Shown piece by piece: positions 25,173-32,737 of a DNA stretch of 64,000 nt. The position numbers and the translations under genes were made by a program. Location of the stretch: positions 62,001 to 126,000 of the forward strand of contig WYBE01000067.1 of assembly GCA_011526045.1 (NCBI GenBank), read 5' to 3'. Every line of letters starts with the position of its first letter. The first letter of the stretch is position 1. This stretch comes from Nevskiales bacterium (GTDB lineage: Bacteria; Pseudomonadota; Gammaproteobacteria; Steroidobacterales; GCA-2729495). The notes under the pieces were generated by a model. It did no database searches. It was not told the DNA's origin and saw only the letters and a list, made by a program, of their open reading frames with translations.

Positions 25173-25386
25173 GGTCGCGGCTGGCGCCGCTCCTACATCG
25201 CTCCGTTGACCGCCGTGCAGGTCGCGGCTGGCACCGCTCCTACATTGCTCCGCTTACCGCTGTGCAGGTCGCGACTTGCGCCGCTCCTACATTGCTCCGT
25301 TGACCGCTGTACAGGTCGCGGCTGGCGCCGCTCCTACATCGCTCCGTTGACCGCCGTGCAGGTCGCGGCTGGCGCCGCTCACGCGT
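25173..25386. repeat. Five-copy 47-bp tandem REP array
   Basis: The palindromic unit (core GCGGCTGGCGCCGC) starts at 25173, 25220, 25267, 25314 and 25361, an exact 47-bp period. The linkers are nearly identical (TTGACCGC then TGCA), so the whole 47 bp is the repeat. The last copy is cut short directly before the gltA stop codon. Convergent genes flank it, so the hairpins may act as a transcription boundary. It is not a CRISPR array because there are no unique spacers. Confidence 0.93.
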
Positions 25387-26679
25387 TCAGCGCTTGCCGA
25401 TCTCGGTGTACTCGCGCCGGGCAGGCCCGGTATAGAGCTGGCGCGGCCGGCCAATGCGGCCGTCAGCATCGGTGATCATCTCGCGCCAGTGGGCGCACCA
25501 GCCCACCGTGCGGCCGATGGCAAACATCACGGTAAACATCGAAGTCGGTATCCCGAGCGCCTTGTAGATGATGCCGGAATAGAAATCGACATTGGGGTAG
25601 AGCTTCTTCTCGATGAAATAGGGGTCCTTCAGGGCGATTTCTTCCAGGCGCATCGCCACATCGAGCATCGGATCGGATTTGCCGAGCTGCTTGAGCACCT
25701 TGTGCGTCATCGTCCGGATGATCCGGGCACGCGGATCGTAGTTCTTGTAAACACGGTGGCCGAAGCCCATCAGCCGGAACGTGTCGTTCTTGTCCTTGGC
25801 GCGCGCGATGAACCGCGGGATATTCTCCGGCGTGCCGATCTGCTCGAGCATCTGCAGCACCGCCTCGTTCGCCCCGCCGTGTGCAGGGCCCCACAGGGCC
25901 GAGATGCCGGCGGCGATCGCCGAATAGGGATTGGCCTGTGAGCTGCCCGCAAGGCGCACCGTCGAGGTGCTGCAGTTCTGCTCGTGGTCCGCGTGCAGGA
26001 TGAACAGCAAATCGAGCGCCTGCGCTGCCACCGGGTCCACGTGGTAATCGGCCGCCGGAACGGCGAAAAACATGTGCAGCAGGTTCGAACAATAGTCGAG
26101 ATCGTTGCGCGGGTAGGTGAACGGCTGCCCGACGGTGTGCTTGTAGGCCGCCGCCGCGATCGTCGGAAGCTTGGCGATGATGCGGTGGGCGAAGATGTCG
26201 CGGTGACGCGGATTCATGATGTCGGTCGTGTCGTGGTAGAACGCCGACATCGAGCCGACCACGCCGGCCACCATCGCCATCGGGTGCGCGTCGTAGTGAA
26301 AGCCGTTGAACAGACGCAGGATGGTCTCGTTGATCATCGTGTGCGTCGTTACGGTGTGGGTGAACTGCTCGAGCTGCTCCGCGCTCGGCAGATCCCCGTG
26401 CAGCAGCAGGTAGCAGACCTCCATGAAGGAACTCTTCTCGGCGAGCTGCTCGACCGGGTAGCCGCGGTACATCAGCACGCCCTGGTCGCCGTCGATGTAG
26501 GTGATCTTGCTCTCGCAACTCGCCGTCGAGCCGAATCCGGGGTCGTAGGTGAACGCGCCGGTTTCGGCATAGAGCGGCCGGATGTCGATGACATCCGGTC
26601 CGACGGTACCGCCGCGTACGGGCAGGTCCATCTGCTTTCCGGTGACGGGGTCCGTCAGTACGTATTTTTTTCCGCTCAT
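25387..26679 (-). CDS. gltA: Citrate synthase
   Basis: A 430-residue type II citrate synthase that condenses oxaloacetate and acetyl-CoA at entry to the TCA cycle. Key active-site regions are visible: [16 protein letters not shown] (His ligand), [14 protein letters not shown] (catalytic His) and [14 protein letters not shown], with the last catalytic Asp near ALDLLF/DFYSG further on. The N-terminal beta domain ([13 protein letters not shown]) marks the hexameric, NADH-sensitive form typical of Gram-negative bacteria; sensitivity itself is not shown. It is transcribed alone, from the promoter at 26846-26874, and ends at the REP array. Confidence 0.97.
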   Translation of the reverse strand: MSGKKYVLTDPVTGKQMDLPVRGGTVGPDVIDIRPLYAETGAFTYDPGFGSTASCESKITYIDGDQGVLMYRGYPVEQLAEKSSFMEVCYLLLHGDLPSAEQLEQFTHTVTTHTMINETILRLFNGFHYDAHPMAMVAGVVGSMSAFYHDTTDIMNPRHRDIFAHRIIAKLPTIAAAAYKHTVGQPFTYPRNDLDYCSNLLHMFFAVPAADYHVDPVAAQALDLLFILHADHEQNCSTSTVRLAGSSQANPYSAIAAGISALWGPAHGGANEAVLQMLEQIGTPENIPRFIARAKDKNDTFRLMGFGHRVYKNYDPRARIIRTMTHKVLKQLGKSDPMLDVAMRLEEIALKDPYFIEKKLYPNVDFYSGIIYKALGIPTSMFTVMFAIGRTVGWCAHWREMITDADGRIGRPRQLYTGPARREYTEIGKR

Positions 26680-26845
26680 TTGCCCACCCGGCTGTCAATG
26701 GTCCTGGGCCGCACGAAGTTCCGGCGCCCGCGTGCGCCACCTGCCAGCTGCAGGCGACGGTCGGGATCTGCCTGATGCTCGTGCTGCTGGAACGTCAGGA
26801 GCCGGTGACTTTAGCTAATGCGCCGCCCGGCCCGAACGGCGGGTC

Positions 26846-26874
26846 ATTATAGGTAAGCGCCGAGCGGGTGGCCA
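26846..26874 (-). promoter_or_regulatory. Probable gltA promoter
   Basis: On the minus strand a perfect -10, TATAAT (26851-26846), follows TGGCCA (26874-26869; four of six matches to the -35) by 17 bp. A GC-rich inverted segment (CCCGCC...GGGCGG) lies just downstream in the leader of about 160 bases. The rest of the gltA-rpmE gap holds only a CTGCGGT/ACCGCAG hairpin near 26880-26897 without a T-run. Confidence 0.65.
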
Positions 26875-26960
26875 TGATCGCTGCGGTAAACCGCAGTGGG
26901 CGCAAGGCACAGGGTCGCGCGCCTCGACCGGGGTATCAGGGCAATGACGGCCGAGCGCCG

Positions 26961-27164
26961 TCAGCCCATCTTGTACTTCTTGCGGAACTTGTCCACCCGG
27001 CCGCCGCTGTCCACGATCTTCTGCTTGCCGGTGAAGAAGGGGTGGCAGGAGGCACACACTTCGATGTGCAGTTCCTCTTTGCGTGTCGAGCGTGTCGTGA
27101 ACTCGTTGCCACAGCTGCACAGCACCTTGATTTCCTGATAGGGCGGATGGATTTCAGATTTCAT
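26961..27164 (-). CDS. rpmE: 50S ribosomal protein bL31 (zinc-binding form)
   Basis: A 67-residue large-subunit ribosomal protein. It begins [22 protein letters not shown] and retains four zinc-binding cysteines: Cys16, Cys18, Cys37 and Cys40 ([13 protein letters not shown]). This is therefore the C+ form used when zinc is available. The conserved [24 protein letters not shown] end is intact. A ribosome site (CCGGAGTGA) and a promoter lie directly upstream. Confidence 0.98.
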   Translation of the reverse strand: MKSEIHPPYQEIKVLCSCGNEFTTRSTRKEELHIEVCASCHPFFTGKQKIVDSGGRVDKFRKKYKMG

Positions 27165-27208
27165 GACCGCTCACTCCGGGGACTGCTATGCGCCGAAAAA
27201 GGGCGCAG

Positions 27209-27237
27209 AGAATAGCCAGTCGTCGGCGCAGTGGCAA
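27209..27237 (-). promoter_or_regulatory. Probable rpmE promoter
   Basis: On the minus strand TTGCCA (27237-27232; five of six) and TATTCT (27214-27209) are separated by exactly 17 bp, about 50 bases before the rpmE ATG. Confidence 0.7.
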
Positions 27238-27256
27238 GCGCAACGCGGTGCCGCCC

Positions 27257-27471
27257 CTTATCCACAAAATCTGTGGATAAGTCTGTGCAAACACCGCTGT
27301 TGGAATGCAGCCGAGGCCGTTGCTGGCACATTTCCGTCAAATTGCGCAATAAATGGCCAAATTACAAAAGACATTGACAATCATCGAGTTACAATACGAT
27401 CTGGAGGCAACGACTGACGATCAGGCGCTTATCTGGCTGAAATCTGCCGAGAGCCCGGCCCCTGTGCATAA
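27257..27471. promoter_or_regulatory. DnaA-box cluster with AT-rich segment
   Basis: Three 9-mers match the DnaA box TTATNCACA exactly. TTATCCACA lies at 27258-27266 on plus, and its inverted twin TGTGGATAA lies at 27272-27280, separated by 5 bp. TGTGCATAA (minus-strand TTATGCACA) lies at 27463-27471. Between them, about 27335-27415 is markedly AT-rich for this genome. The inverted pair could also fold into a 10-bp hairpin. No gene is visible in the 27165-27493 gap. An origin or a DnaA-regulated site is possible; neither is proven. Confidence 0.6.
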
Positions 27472-27493
27472 GCACTCGCGGGTTGCGCCGACT

Positions 27494-28120
27494 TCAGCCC
27501 CGGCCGGCAAGCGTCGCCGCGAGCCTGCGTAACGCCTGGCCGCGGTGGCTGCGCTCATTCTTGATGGCGGAATCCAGTTCCGCAGCCGTGCGCCCAAGCG
27601 CCGGGTCCTCGAAGACGGGGTCGTAGCCGAAGCCTTCCCGGCCGCGTGGGGCTGCGGCGATACGCCCCTCCCAAACCCCCTCCGTGATGACTGGTGCGGC
27701 ATCGTCGGGCCCGCGCAGATAGGCCAGCACGCAGCGAAACCGGGCACCGCGCCGTACCGCGGGCACGCCCGCCAGCTCCTCGAGCAGGCGCGCCACGTTG
27801 TCTGCATCGCTGGCTTGCGGGCCCGCGTAACGCGCGGAAAAAATCCCTGGCGCACCGCCGAGCGCGTCCACCTCGAGGCCCGAATCATCGCCGATCGCCG
27901 GCCGCCCCGTAGCCACGGCGGCATGGCGCGCTTTCAGTACGGCGTTCTCCGCAAAGCTCGTGCCGGTTTCCGCAATCGCCGGTACTCCGAGGTCGCTCTG
28001 CAGCAGGACTTCCCAGGCTGCTCCGAGCAATGCGCGGATCTCGCGCGCTTTGCCGGCATTACCGGTCGCCAGCACCACGACGCGCGCGGCCGGTTCAGCG
28101 CTGGGCGGAGCGCCATTCAT
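27494..28120 (-). CDS. rdgB: RdgB/HAM1 non-canonical purine NTP pyrophosphatase
   Basis: A 208-residue enzyme that hydrolyses ITP, dITP and XTP to monophosphates, keeping deaminated purines out of DNA. Family blocks are [17 protein letters not shown] (substrate loop at the N-terminus), [44 protein letters not shown] and [12 protein letters not shown]. The start at 28120 ([10 protein letters not shown]) fits homology and overlaps rph by 26 bp. The longer frame to 28198 has no support. rph-rdgB is a common pair. Confidence 0.96.
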   Translation of the reverse strand: MNGAPPSAEPAARVVVLATGNAGKAREIRALLGAAWEVLLQSDLGVPAIAETGTSFAENAVLKARHAAVATGRPAIGDDSGLEVDALGGAPGIFSARYAGPQASDADNVARLLEELAGVPAVRRGARFRCVLAYLRGPDDAAPVITEGVWEGRIAAAPRGREGFGYDPVFEDPALGRTAAELDSAIKNERSHRGQALRRLAATLAGRG

Positions 28121-28838
28121 CGAGGATGTCGCGCTGCACGGCCATGATCTGTCCGATGCCGGCCGCAGCCAGCCCCAGCATCTGGTCGAGCTCATCACGA
28201 CGAAAAGCGTGGCCCTCGGCCGTGCCCTGCAGTTCGATGAACGCGCCGGCGTCGTTCATGACGACGTTCATGTCGGTTTCCGCCTGGCCGTCCTCGGCAT
28301 AGTCGAGATCGAGGACCGGCGTGGCGCTGAATATTCCGACCGATACCGCAGCGACCTGCCCATGCAGCGGATGGCGCGACAGATCGCCATCGCGCACCAG
28401 CGACTCCACCGCCAGCGTCAACGCGACCCAGGCGCCGGAAATCGCAGCCGTACGGGTACCGCCATCGGCCTGCAGGACATCGCAGTCGAGCGTAACCGTG
28501 CGCTCGCCGAGCGCCTTCAGGTCCGCGGTGGCACGCAACGACCGGCCGATCAGGCGCTGGATTTCCTGGGTACGGCCGCTCTGGCGCCCACGGGCTGCCT
28601 CCCGCGCGGTGCGCGAATGCGTCGCACGCGGGAGCATGCCGTATTCGGCGGTGATCCAGCCGCGCCCCTGGCCGCGCAGAAAGTGCGGTACACCGTCCTC
28701 CACGCTGGCGGTGCACAGGACGCGTGTAGCGCCGAACTCGGCCAGCACCGACCCCTCCGCATGGCGGGTGAACCCCGGCTCGAAGCGGATCGCGCGCAAC
28801 TCGTCCGGGCGACGCCCGCTCGGTCTTTTCATGGCCAC
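28095..28838 (-). CDS. rph: Ribonuclease PH
   Basis: A phosphorolytic 3'-to-5' exoribonuclease that trims tRNA 3' ends. The 247-residue product (245 from the second ATG at 28832, [13 protein letters not shown]) has the expected [21 protein letters not shown] start. It also has [15 protein letters not shown], a Gly/Arg-rich [21 protein letters not shown] loop, [17 protein letters not shown], and [21 protein letters not shown] carrying the metal-binding Asp. The full C-terminus is present, unlike the truncated Rph of E. coli K-12. It lies between the PP2C gene and rdgB on one strand. Confidence 0.97.
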   Translation of the reverse strand: MAMKRPSGRRPDELRAIRFEPGFTRHAEGSVLAEFGATRVLCTASVEDGVPHFLRGQGRGWITAEYGMLPRATHSRTAREAARGRQSGRTQEIQRLIGRSLRATADLKALGERTVTLDCDVLQADGGTRTAAISGAWVALTLAVESLVRDGDLSRHPLHGQVAAVSVGIFSATPVLDLDYAEDGQAETDMNVVMNDAGAFIELQGTAEGHAFRRDELDQMLGLAAAGIGQIMAVQRDILDEWRSAQR

Positions 28839-28852
28839 CAGCGCTCCGTCCC

Positions 28853-29593
28853 TTACCCGAGCCAGCGCAGCGCGGCCGCCGAGGTGTTATCGCTGAAAGG
28901 ACTGTTGCTGCGTACGGCCTGCTCAGCGAGCCGGCGCAGCCCTGCGCCGAGCGCCTGCTCCGCCGTGGAGAGCATCGCAATCGCGTTGTCCTCCAGGCCG
29001 ACCCAGAAGCCGTCGGTACAGACCAGCAGCAGGTCACCCGGTTGCAGCCGCCGCGGCGGGCCGACACTCATCCCCGGCAGCGCGAAATTGCCGCCGAGGC
29101 AGCACTCGACGAAATTCCGCATCGGGTGATCGCTGATCTCCTCCTCGGTGATCAGCCCCTCCTGCAACAGCAGTTCAACGTGGCTGTGGTCGCGGGTGCG
29201 CTCGTGGACCCGACCCTGGCGCAATTGATAGATCCTGCTGTCGCCCACATGGGCCCAGTAGGCCGCGCCGTCCTGGACGAGGCACAGCGCGCAGGTGGCG
29301 CGAGGCCGGGCCTCGATGCGCAGCCCTCCGCCAAGCTGCACGAGCTGCGCATGTGCCTTGCCGATGGCAAGGTGCAAAAATCCCTGCGGATCGAAGATCG
29401 GCTGCGTCGCGCGCCGGAACGCCTCGGCGAGCACCTGCGCGGCGACCCCCGCTGCCTTCGCTCCATCGGCATGCCCGCCCATGCCGTCAATGGCCACGAG
29501 CAGCACCGAGGAGGCGCTGCGGGCGATTGCAACGCGGTCCTGGTTCTCTTCCCGATCGCCGATCAGGCTCAGTTCTGCCAGCTCGACCTGCAA
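28853..29593 (-). CDS. PP2C-type Ser/Thr protein phosphatase
   Basis: A 246-residue PPM/PP2C phosphatase that uses two Mn2+/Mg2+ ions. Metal-binding motifs appear in order: GDREENQDR (Asp near residue 13), [31 protein letters not shown], and the terminal [10 protein letters not shown]. It is a stand-alone catalytic domain without membrane segments or a fused kinase. It is the first of three minus-strand genes (PP2C, rph, rdgB) divergent from yicC. The cognate kinase is not in the window, so the substrate is unknown. Confidence 0.93.
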   Translation of the reverse strand: MQVELAELSLIGDREENQDRVAIARSASSVLLVAIDGMGGHADGAKAAGVAAQVLAEAFRRATQPIFDPQGFLHLAIGKAHAQLVQLGGGLRIEARPRATCALCLVQDGAAYWAHVGDSRIYQLRQGRVHERTRDHSHVELLLQEGLITEEEISDHPMRNFVECCLGGNFALPGMSVGPPRRLQPGDLLLVCTDGFWVGLEDNAIAMLSTAEQALGAGLRRLAEQAVRSNSPFSDNTSAAALRWLG

Positions 29594-29803
29594 CTCGATC
29601 CCCTGACATGGCGTGCACGCGAGCGGCCCGGCCGCCAGCGGTCCCGCCGGACGAAACTCTTGACCCGCTGTCGCGATTCGGCCAGCGTGCCACGGTTAGA
29701 GTGTAAGCTGCGCGAGCAGCACCCCGCACCTGATTGTTGACAGTTTGCGCGACAGGCACGCAACCCGCGCCCGCTACCACCCACCGACAGGCTCCCAGGA
29801 TCC

Positions 29804-30673
29804 ATGATCAGAAGCATGACGGGCTTTGCCCGCACCGAGACGCAATCGCCGGTGGGGCCGCTGCTCTGGGAGCTGCGCTCCGTCAACCACCGATATCTCG
29901 AAACCCAGATCCGGCTGCCGGAGGGTTTTCGCGCCATCGAACCGGCGGCCCGCCAGATCATCGCCGGGGGCGTCCGGCGGGGAAAGCTCGACGCCAGCCT
30001 GACGTTGCGAACGGGCGCACTGGAGCACACGCAGGGCCAGCTCGACCTCGACTATGCGCGCGAACTCATCGGACACGCGCGCCATCTCGCCACCGTCGCA
30101 GGCAACGCCGCGCCGATCGACCCCGTGGACATCCTGCGCTGGCCGGGCGTGCTCCGCGAACCGGAAGCGAGCCTCGAGCCGGTGTTTCCGCTCGCGCTCG
30201 ATGGACTCACGCGCGCGGTCAGCGAGCTCGCCGCCAGCCGCGAACGTGAAGGCTCACGGCTGCGGGAGATGCTGGAGACGCGGTGCACAGAAATCCTCAC
30301 GCGCGTTGCCGCGGTCGAACAGCGCTTGCCCATCGTCCTCGCTTCGATCCGAGACAAGCTCGATGAGCGCGTGCGCAGTCTCGCCGCCAGCATCGAGCCC
30401 GGGCGGCTCGAACAGGAAATCGTGCTCATCGCGCAGAAGCTCGACGTCAGCGAGGAACTCGACCGGCTGCGCAGCCATGTCACCGAGTTCCGCGCCGCCA
30501 TGGCGAGGGGAGACGAAGCTGCCGGAAGGCGGCTCGATTTCCTGCTGCAGGAATTCAACCGCGAAGCCAATACGCTCGCCTCGAAGTCGGCGGACGCCGA
30601 GACGACGCGGCAGGCCGTGGATCTCAAGGTCCTGATCGAACAGATGCGCGAGCAGGTGCAGAACGTCGAGTAG
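29804..30673 (+). CDS. yicC: YicC family endoribonuclease
   Basis: A 289-residue YicC protein, a family shown to include Mn2+-dependent endoribonucleases implicated in sRNA turnover. It begins MIRSMTGFARTE and has the family pattern LRSVNHRYLETQIRLPE. The C-terminal DUF1732 end is EFNREANTLASKSADAETTRQAVDLKVLIEQMREQVQNVE. The last 25 bases, including the stop, recur almost exactly at 32497-32521, so this 3' end served as an attachment site for a mobile element. In many gammaproteobacteria gmk follows directly; here about 4 kb intervenes. Confidence 0.96.
   Translation: MIRSMTGFARTETQSPVGPLLWELRSVNHRYLETQIRLPEGFRAIEPAARQIIAGGVRRGKLDASLTLRTGALEHTQGQLDLDYARELIGHARHLATVAGNAAPIDPVDILRWPGVLREPEASLEPVFPLALDGLTRAVSELAASREREGSRLREMLETRCTEILTRVAAVEQRLPIVLASIRDKLDERVRSLAASIEPGRLEQEIVLIAQKLDVSEELDRLRSHVTEFRAAMARGDEAAGRRLDFLLQEFNREANTLASKSADAETTRQAVDLKVLIEQMREQVQNVE
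30649..30673 (+). mobile_element. Left attachment-like repeat (attL), yicC 3' end
   Basis: A 25-bp segment with core GCAGGTGCAGAACGT that ends exactly with the yicC stop codon TAG. Its copy at 32497-32521 differs at one base (GTCGAG against GTGGAG). Integration that restores the 3' end of a host gene is typical of tyrosine-recombinase elements. Confidence 0.8.
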
Positions 30674-30714
30674 CTTGCGGCGAGGTCAATCACTCACTGT
30701 CATCTGCACTGTGT

Positions 30715-30909
30715 TTGCAGATCCTGCGCCTGCCGCAGGTCTGCAAAGTCACTGGCCTCGGGCGCTCGATGATCTACCAGCTCGAAGCCCAGCGCCGCTT
30801 TCCCTGCCGGGTGCGCATCGGGGCGCGCGCCGTGGGATGGGTGGAGGCGGAGGTGCAGGGGTGGCTGACGGGGCGCGTTGAACGCCACCGCGCATGGGCA
30901 TCTACTTAG
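30715..30909 (+). CDS. AlpA-family phage/island transcriptional regulator
   Basis: A 64-residue DNA-binding protein with one MerR-like helix-turn-helix: ILRLPQVCKVTGLGRSMIYQLEAQRRFPCRVRIGARAVGWVEAEVQGWL. This is the AlpA pattern (LRLPEV...TGLSRSTIY...FP...RLG.RAVGW). AlpA proteins switch on integrase/excisionase functions of cryptic prophages and genomic islands. The start is a TTG 41 bp inside the left attachment repeat; no in-frame ATG exists where homology begins. Its target, an integrase gene, is absent nearby, so it may act on another element or be an orphan. Confidence 0.85.
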   Translation: MQILRLPQVCKVTGLGRSMIYQLEAQRRFPCRVRIGARAVGWVEAEVQGWLTGRVERHRAWAST

Positions 30910-31327
30910 CCGGCGGATACCACAGTTCTATTCGCCCCGGTGTGGCATGGCCCATCGTCGCAGCGGTGGCCGGCGGCCTGTAGACCTTGGCTATGTAGGG
31001 CGGCTTGTGCGCAGCAATGAAGGCGCGGATTTTCGGCTCCGTCGCCACGAACGCTGAAGCCAATTCAGGAAATGGTGCGTGTCCCACAACCACGAGCAGC
31101 ACTACGTTGTTCTCGACGACCGCGTTTTTCTCATTCGGCTTGTAGCGAATTCGACCGTCATGCGTAACGGCAACCCATCCCTTCCTGCCGATCTCCCGCA
31201 GCCACACTTCATCCGGCGTGTCGTGTAGAAAATGATCCGCGTGCCGCTCCACCGACAAACCGGCGGCACGAAGGATCTCCGGAAACTTCTTGCCGAGGTC
31301 CCGATCCGTGAAATAGACCGGGCTCAC
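30902..31327 (-). CDS. PIN-like toxin of a DUF433/PIN module
   Basis: A 141-residue protein of the PIN-like (VapC45/DUF5615-type) group. The N-terminus VYFTDRDLGKKFPEILRAAGLSVERHADHF carries the conserved acidic pair, and VAVTHDGRIRY supplies the central Asp, as expected for a metal-dependent RNase fold. Such proteins act as toxins paired with DUF433 proteins. The ATG overlaps the antitoxin stop by 4 bp, which supports a coupled antitoxin-toxin operon. It converges with, and slightly overlaps, the AlpA gene. RNase activity and toxicity are inferred from the family. Confidence 0.84.
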   Translation of the reverse strand: MSPVYFTDRDLGKKFPEILRAAGLSVERHADHFLHDTPDEVWLREIGRKGWVAVTHDGRIRYKPNEKNAVVENNVVLLVVVGHAPFPELASAFVATEPKIRAFIAAHKPPYIAKVYRPPATAATMGHATPGRIELWYPPAK

Positions 31328-32007
31328 GCAGCCCGCTCGTAGAGCACGGCCTCCTCAATCTCATCGACGGTGAGATCGTAGTCTGCTGCAAGGTCATCCA
31401 CGGTCTCGCCTGCGTCGATGCGATCGGCAATGGTGCCGGTGGTGATCCCGCGCTTGGTGATGACCGGTCGGCCGAAGGCTACCTGTGCATCGATGGCGAT
31501 GGGGCGCGCGGCAGAAAGGGTTTCGGCAGTGACGGGGTAGAGTTTGACCGGGAACTGCCAACTGTCCCATTCAACTCGTGCCAGGTGTTCGTTGAACATC
31601 CTGCGCATAGCCACCTGACCGGAGGCCGACAGTTCGATCAGTTCACCATAGCGTGCCAGCAGCAGCTTGCCGGCGTCGGTTCGTAGCTCCGGGCTCAGCA
31701 GCAGACGATCAACCTTCAGCGACTGTTGGGCGAATTGGATGGCCCGGCGCAGCGCATCCATCTTCACACCGTGATCCGTGCGCAGCGAACGCAGCACATG
31801 CGCCTCGATCAGGTTCCAGAACGACAGCATCGGCGGAGGATTGCTGGCCGGAAGGATCAGGGGCTTGAAGTGAGCCGGTCCCTTTCCCGTCGGGTAAGGG
31901 CGGCCGATGACCCACGAGCGCAGCGTAGCCGGTGCCACCTTCAGGTAGCGGGCAGCCTCGGCCAGCGTGTAGGCCGGTTGGTCGCGGATGTCGTCTTTCC
32001 TGGCCAC
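31324..32007 (-). CDS. DUF433 antitoxin with N-terminal HTH
   Basis: A 227-residue antitoxin candidate. Residues about 11-40 form a MerR-like helix-turn-helix (YTLAEAARYLKVAPATLRSWVIG), suitable for autoregulation. The middle is helical (MLSFWNLIEAHVLRSLRTDHGVKMDALRRAI). The C-terminal DUF433 domain reads FGRPVITKRGITTGTIADRIDAGETVDDLAADYDLTVDEIEEAVLYERA. The long two-domain form is a known variant of this antitoxin class. The toxin gene follows with a 4-bp overlap. The pair lies between the two attachment repeats and is cargo of the element. Confidence 0.86.
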   Translation of the reverse strand: MARKDDIRDQPAYTLAEAARYLKVAPATLRSWVIGRPYPTGKGPAHFKPLILPASNPPPMLSFWNLIEAHVLRSLRTDHGVKMDALRRAIQFAQQSLKVDRLLLSPELRTDAGKLLLARYGELIELSASGQVAMRRMFNEHLARVEWDSWQFPVKLYPVTAETLSAARPIAIDAQVAFGRPVITKRGITTGTIADRIDAGETVDDLAADYDLTVDEIEEAVLYERAA

Positions 32008-32206
32008 GTCGAAAATCGTGCTCCATGCGTCTAGGGAAGTCGACGGGGAGTGTACTACCTTGAAATGTCAGGTGGATTGGTCGGTGCGCGTGCACCCCAA
32101 ATTCCGCAGGCTTGGCGCCCTCCGCGGAGCTAATATGGCGCCCAACAGCACCCGCCACGCCTCTCCTTGGAAGCGCACCAGGGCGGGTTTTCCCTTCGGA
32201 GACGCC

Positions 32207-32380
32207 ATGAGCGTTGCAGCCGTACCCGCCGCTTGGACTAGCTTCAGCCATGAAACCCGCATCGTGCTCGGCGAGCGGGATTTCGCGCTTCTAAGCGCAG
32301 CCATCCGCAGACCCTTCAAGCCGAATACCGCGCTGTCGCAGGCACTGATGGCAGCGCGGCGGGAAGTCCGTCGTGCCTGA
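32207..32380 (+). pseudogene. Remnant resembling the C-terminus of a DUF1778 antitoxin
   Basis: A 57-codon frame beginning at the ATG at 32207. The segment TRIVLGERDFALLSAAIRRPFKPNTALSQAL resembles the C-terminal arm of DUF1778 (TacA-like) antitoxins, which ends in LSERDW...LL..PPKPNEAL. The ribbon-helix-helix DNA-binding half that should precede it is missing, and no acetyltransferase toxin gene follows. The frame is open upstream to 31988 but without recognisable sequence. I read it as debris of a second toxin-antitoxin locus in the island. Short length makes this tentative. Confidence 0.5.
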
Positions 32381-32406
32381 TAGCACGTGAGGTGGCGCCT
32401 CGCCTG

Positions 32407-32486
32407 CTGTAGCTAGGCCTGTAGCTAGATCAACGCGATACCGACCAAACTCCAAGTGAATCAAAACCCTACTAAAAACCCTACTA
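32407..32486. repeat. Paired short direct repeats near the right island end
   Basis: CTGTAGCTAG occurs at 32407-32416 and 32419-32428. AAAACCCTACTA occurs twice in immediate tandem at 32463-32474 and 32475-32486. They lie 11-90 bp inside the right attachment repeat, where arm-type recombinase or excisionase binding sites are usually found. Function is inferred from position only. Confidence 0.6.
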
Positions 32487-32496
32487 CTTCTCCCCC

Positions 32497-32521
32497 CGAG
32501 CAGGTGCAGAACGTGGAGTAG
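32497..32521 (+). mobile_element. Right attachment-like repeat (attR)
   Basis: A 25-bp copy of the yicC 3' end, with a single C-to-G difference. It is not part of any gene here. It marks the right edge of the small element. Confidence 0.8.
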
Positions 32522-32611
32522 GGCTCCACGGCATTCAGCCACTCGTCATACGCGCGGGCTTCACGCCCATCGCCTGTCGCCCGCGACCCTCGGCCGATGT
32601 CCATGGTTCTA

Positions 32612-32640
32612 TTGTCATGTCAACATGACAACGGTAGGAT
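32612..32640 (+). promoter_or_regulatory. Promoter with palindromic operator upstream of the TauD-like gene
   Basis: A perfect palindrome, TTGTCATGT-CA-ACATGACAA, occupies 32612-32631. Its first six bases, TTGTCA, also make a good -35, and TAGGAT (32635-32640) follows after 17 bp as a -10. An operator covering the -35 and spacer points to repression. The shape resembles operators of GntR-type regulators, but no regulator gene is adjacent. The rest of the 32522-32737 stretch shows no gene. Confidence 0.65.
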
Positions 32641-32737
32641 AACCCGCGAATGAATGGTTCGCGGCCCCCCGCCCCGGGGCGCCGCTGCACCCGCCCGCCC
32701 ATCGCGACGAACACGGCCCGGACAAGGAGGACCGCGC

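Larger units (their letters stand above)
30674..32521. mobile_element. Small integrated element at yicC, integrase lost
   Basis: About 1.85 kb bounded by near-perfect 25-bp direct repeats of the yicC 3' end. From left to right it holds an AlpA-type regulator gene, a minus-strand DUF433/PIN toxin-antitoxin pair, a fragment resembling the C-terminus of a DUF1778 antitoxin, and short tandem repeats next to the right end. No integrase is present, so it is either a decayed island or one mobilised in trans. Confidence 0.75.

Noticed and set aside
25173-25386. Possible CRISPR array
   Set aside because: The full 47-bp unit, including linkers, is repeated, so there are no unique spacers, and no cas genes are present.
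26880-26897. CTGCGGT/ACCGCAG hairpin as rpmE terminator
   Set aside because: Stem is good, but no T-run follows on the minus strand.
27372-27420. Plus-strand promoter (AAGACA/TTGACA with TACAAT) for a small RNA
   Set aside because: Elements are plausible, but spacing is imperfect and no terminator or structured RNA follows before the antisense rdgB gene.
29734-29765. TTGACA as -35 of a yicC promoter
   Set aside because: No acceptable -10 at 16-18 bp downstream.
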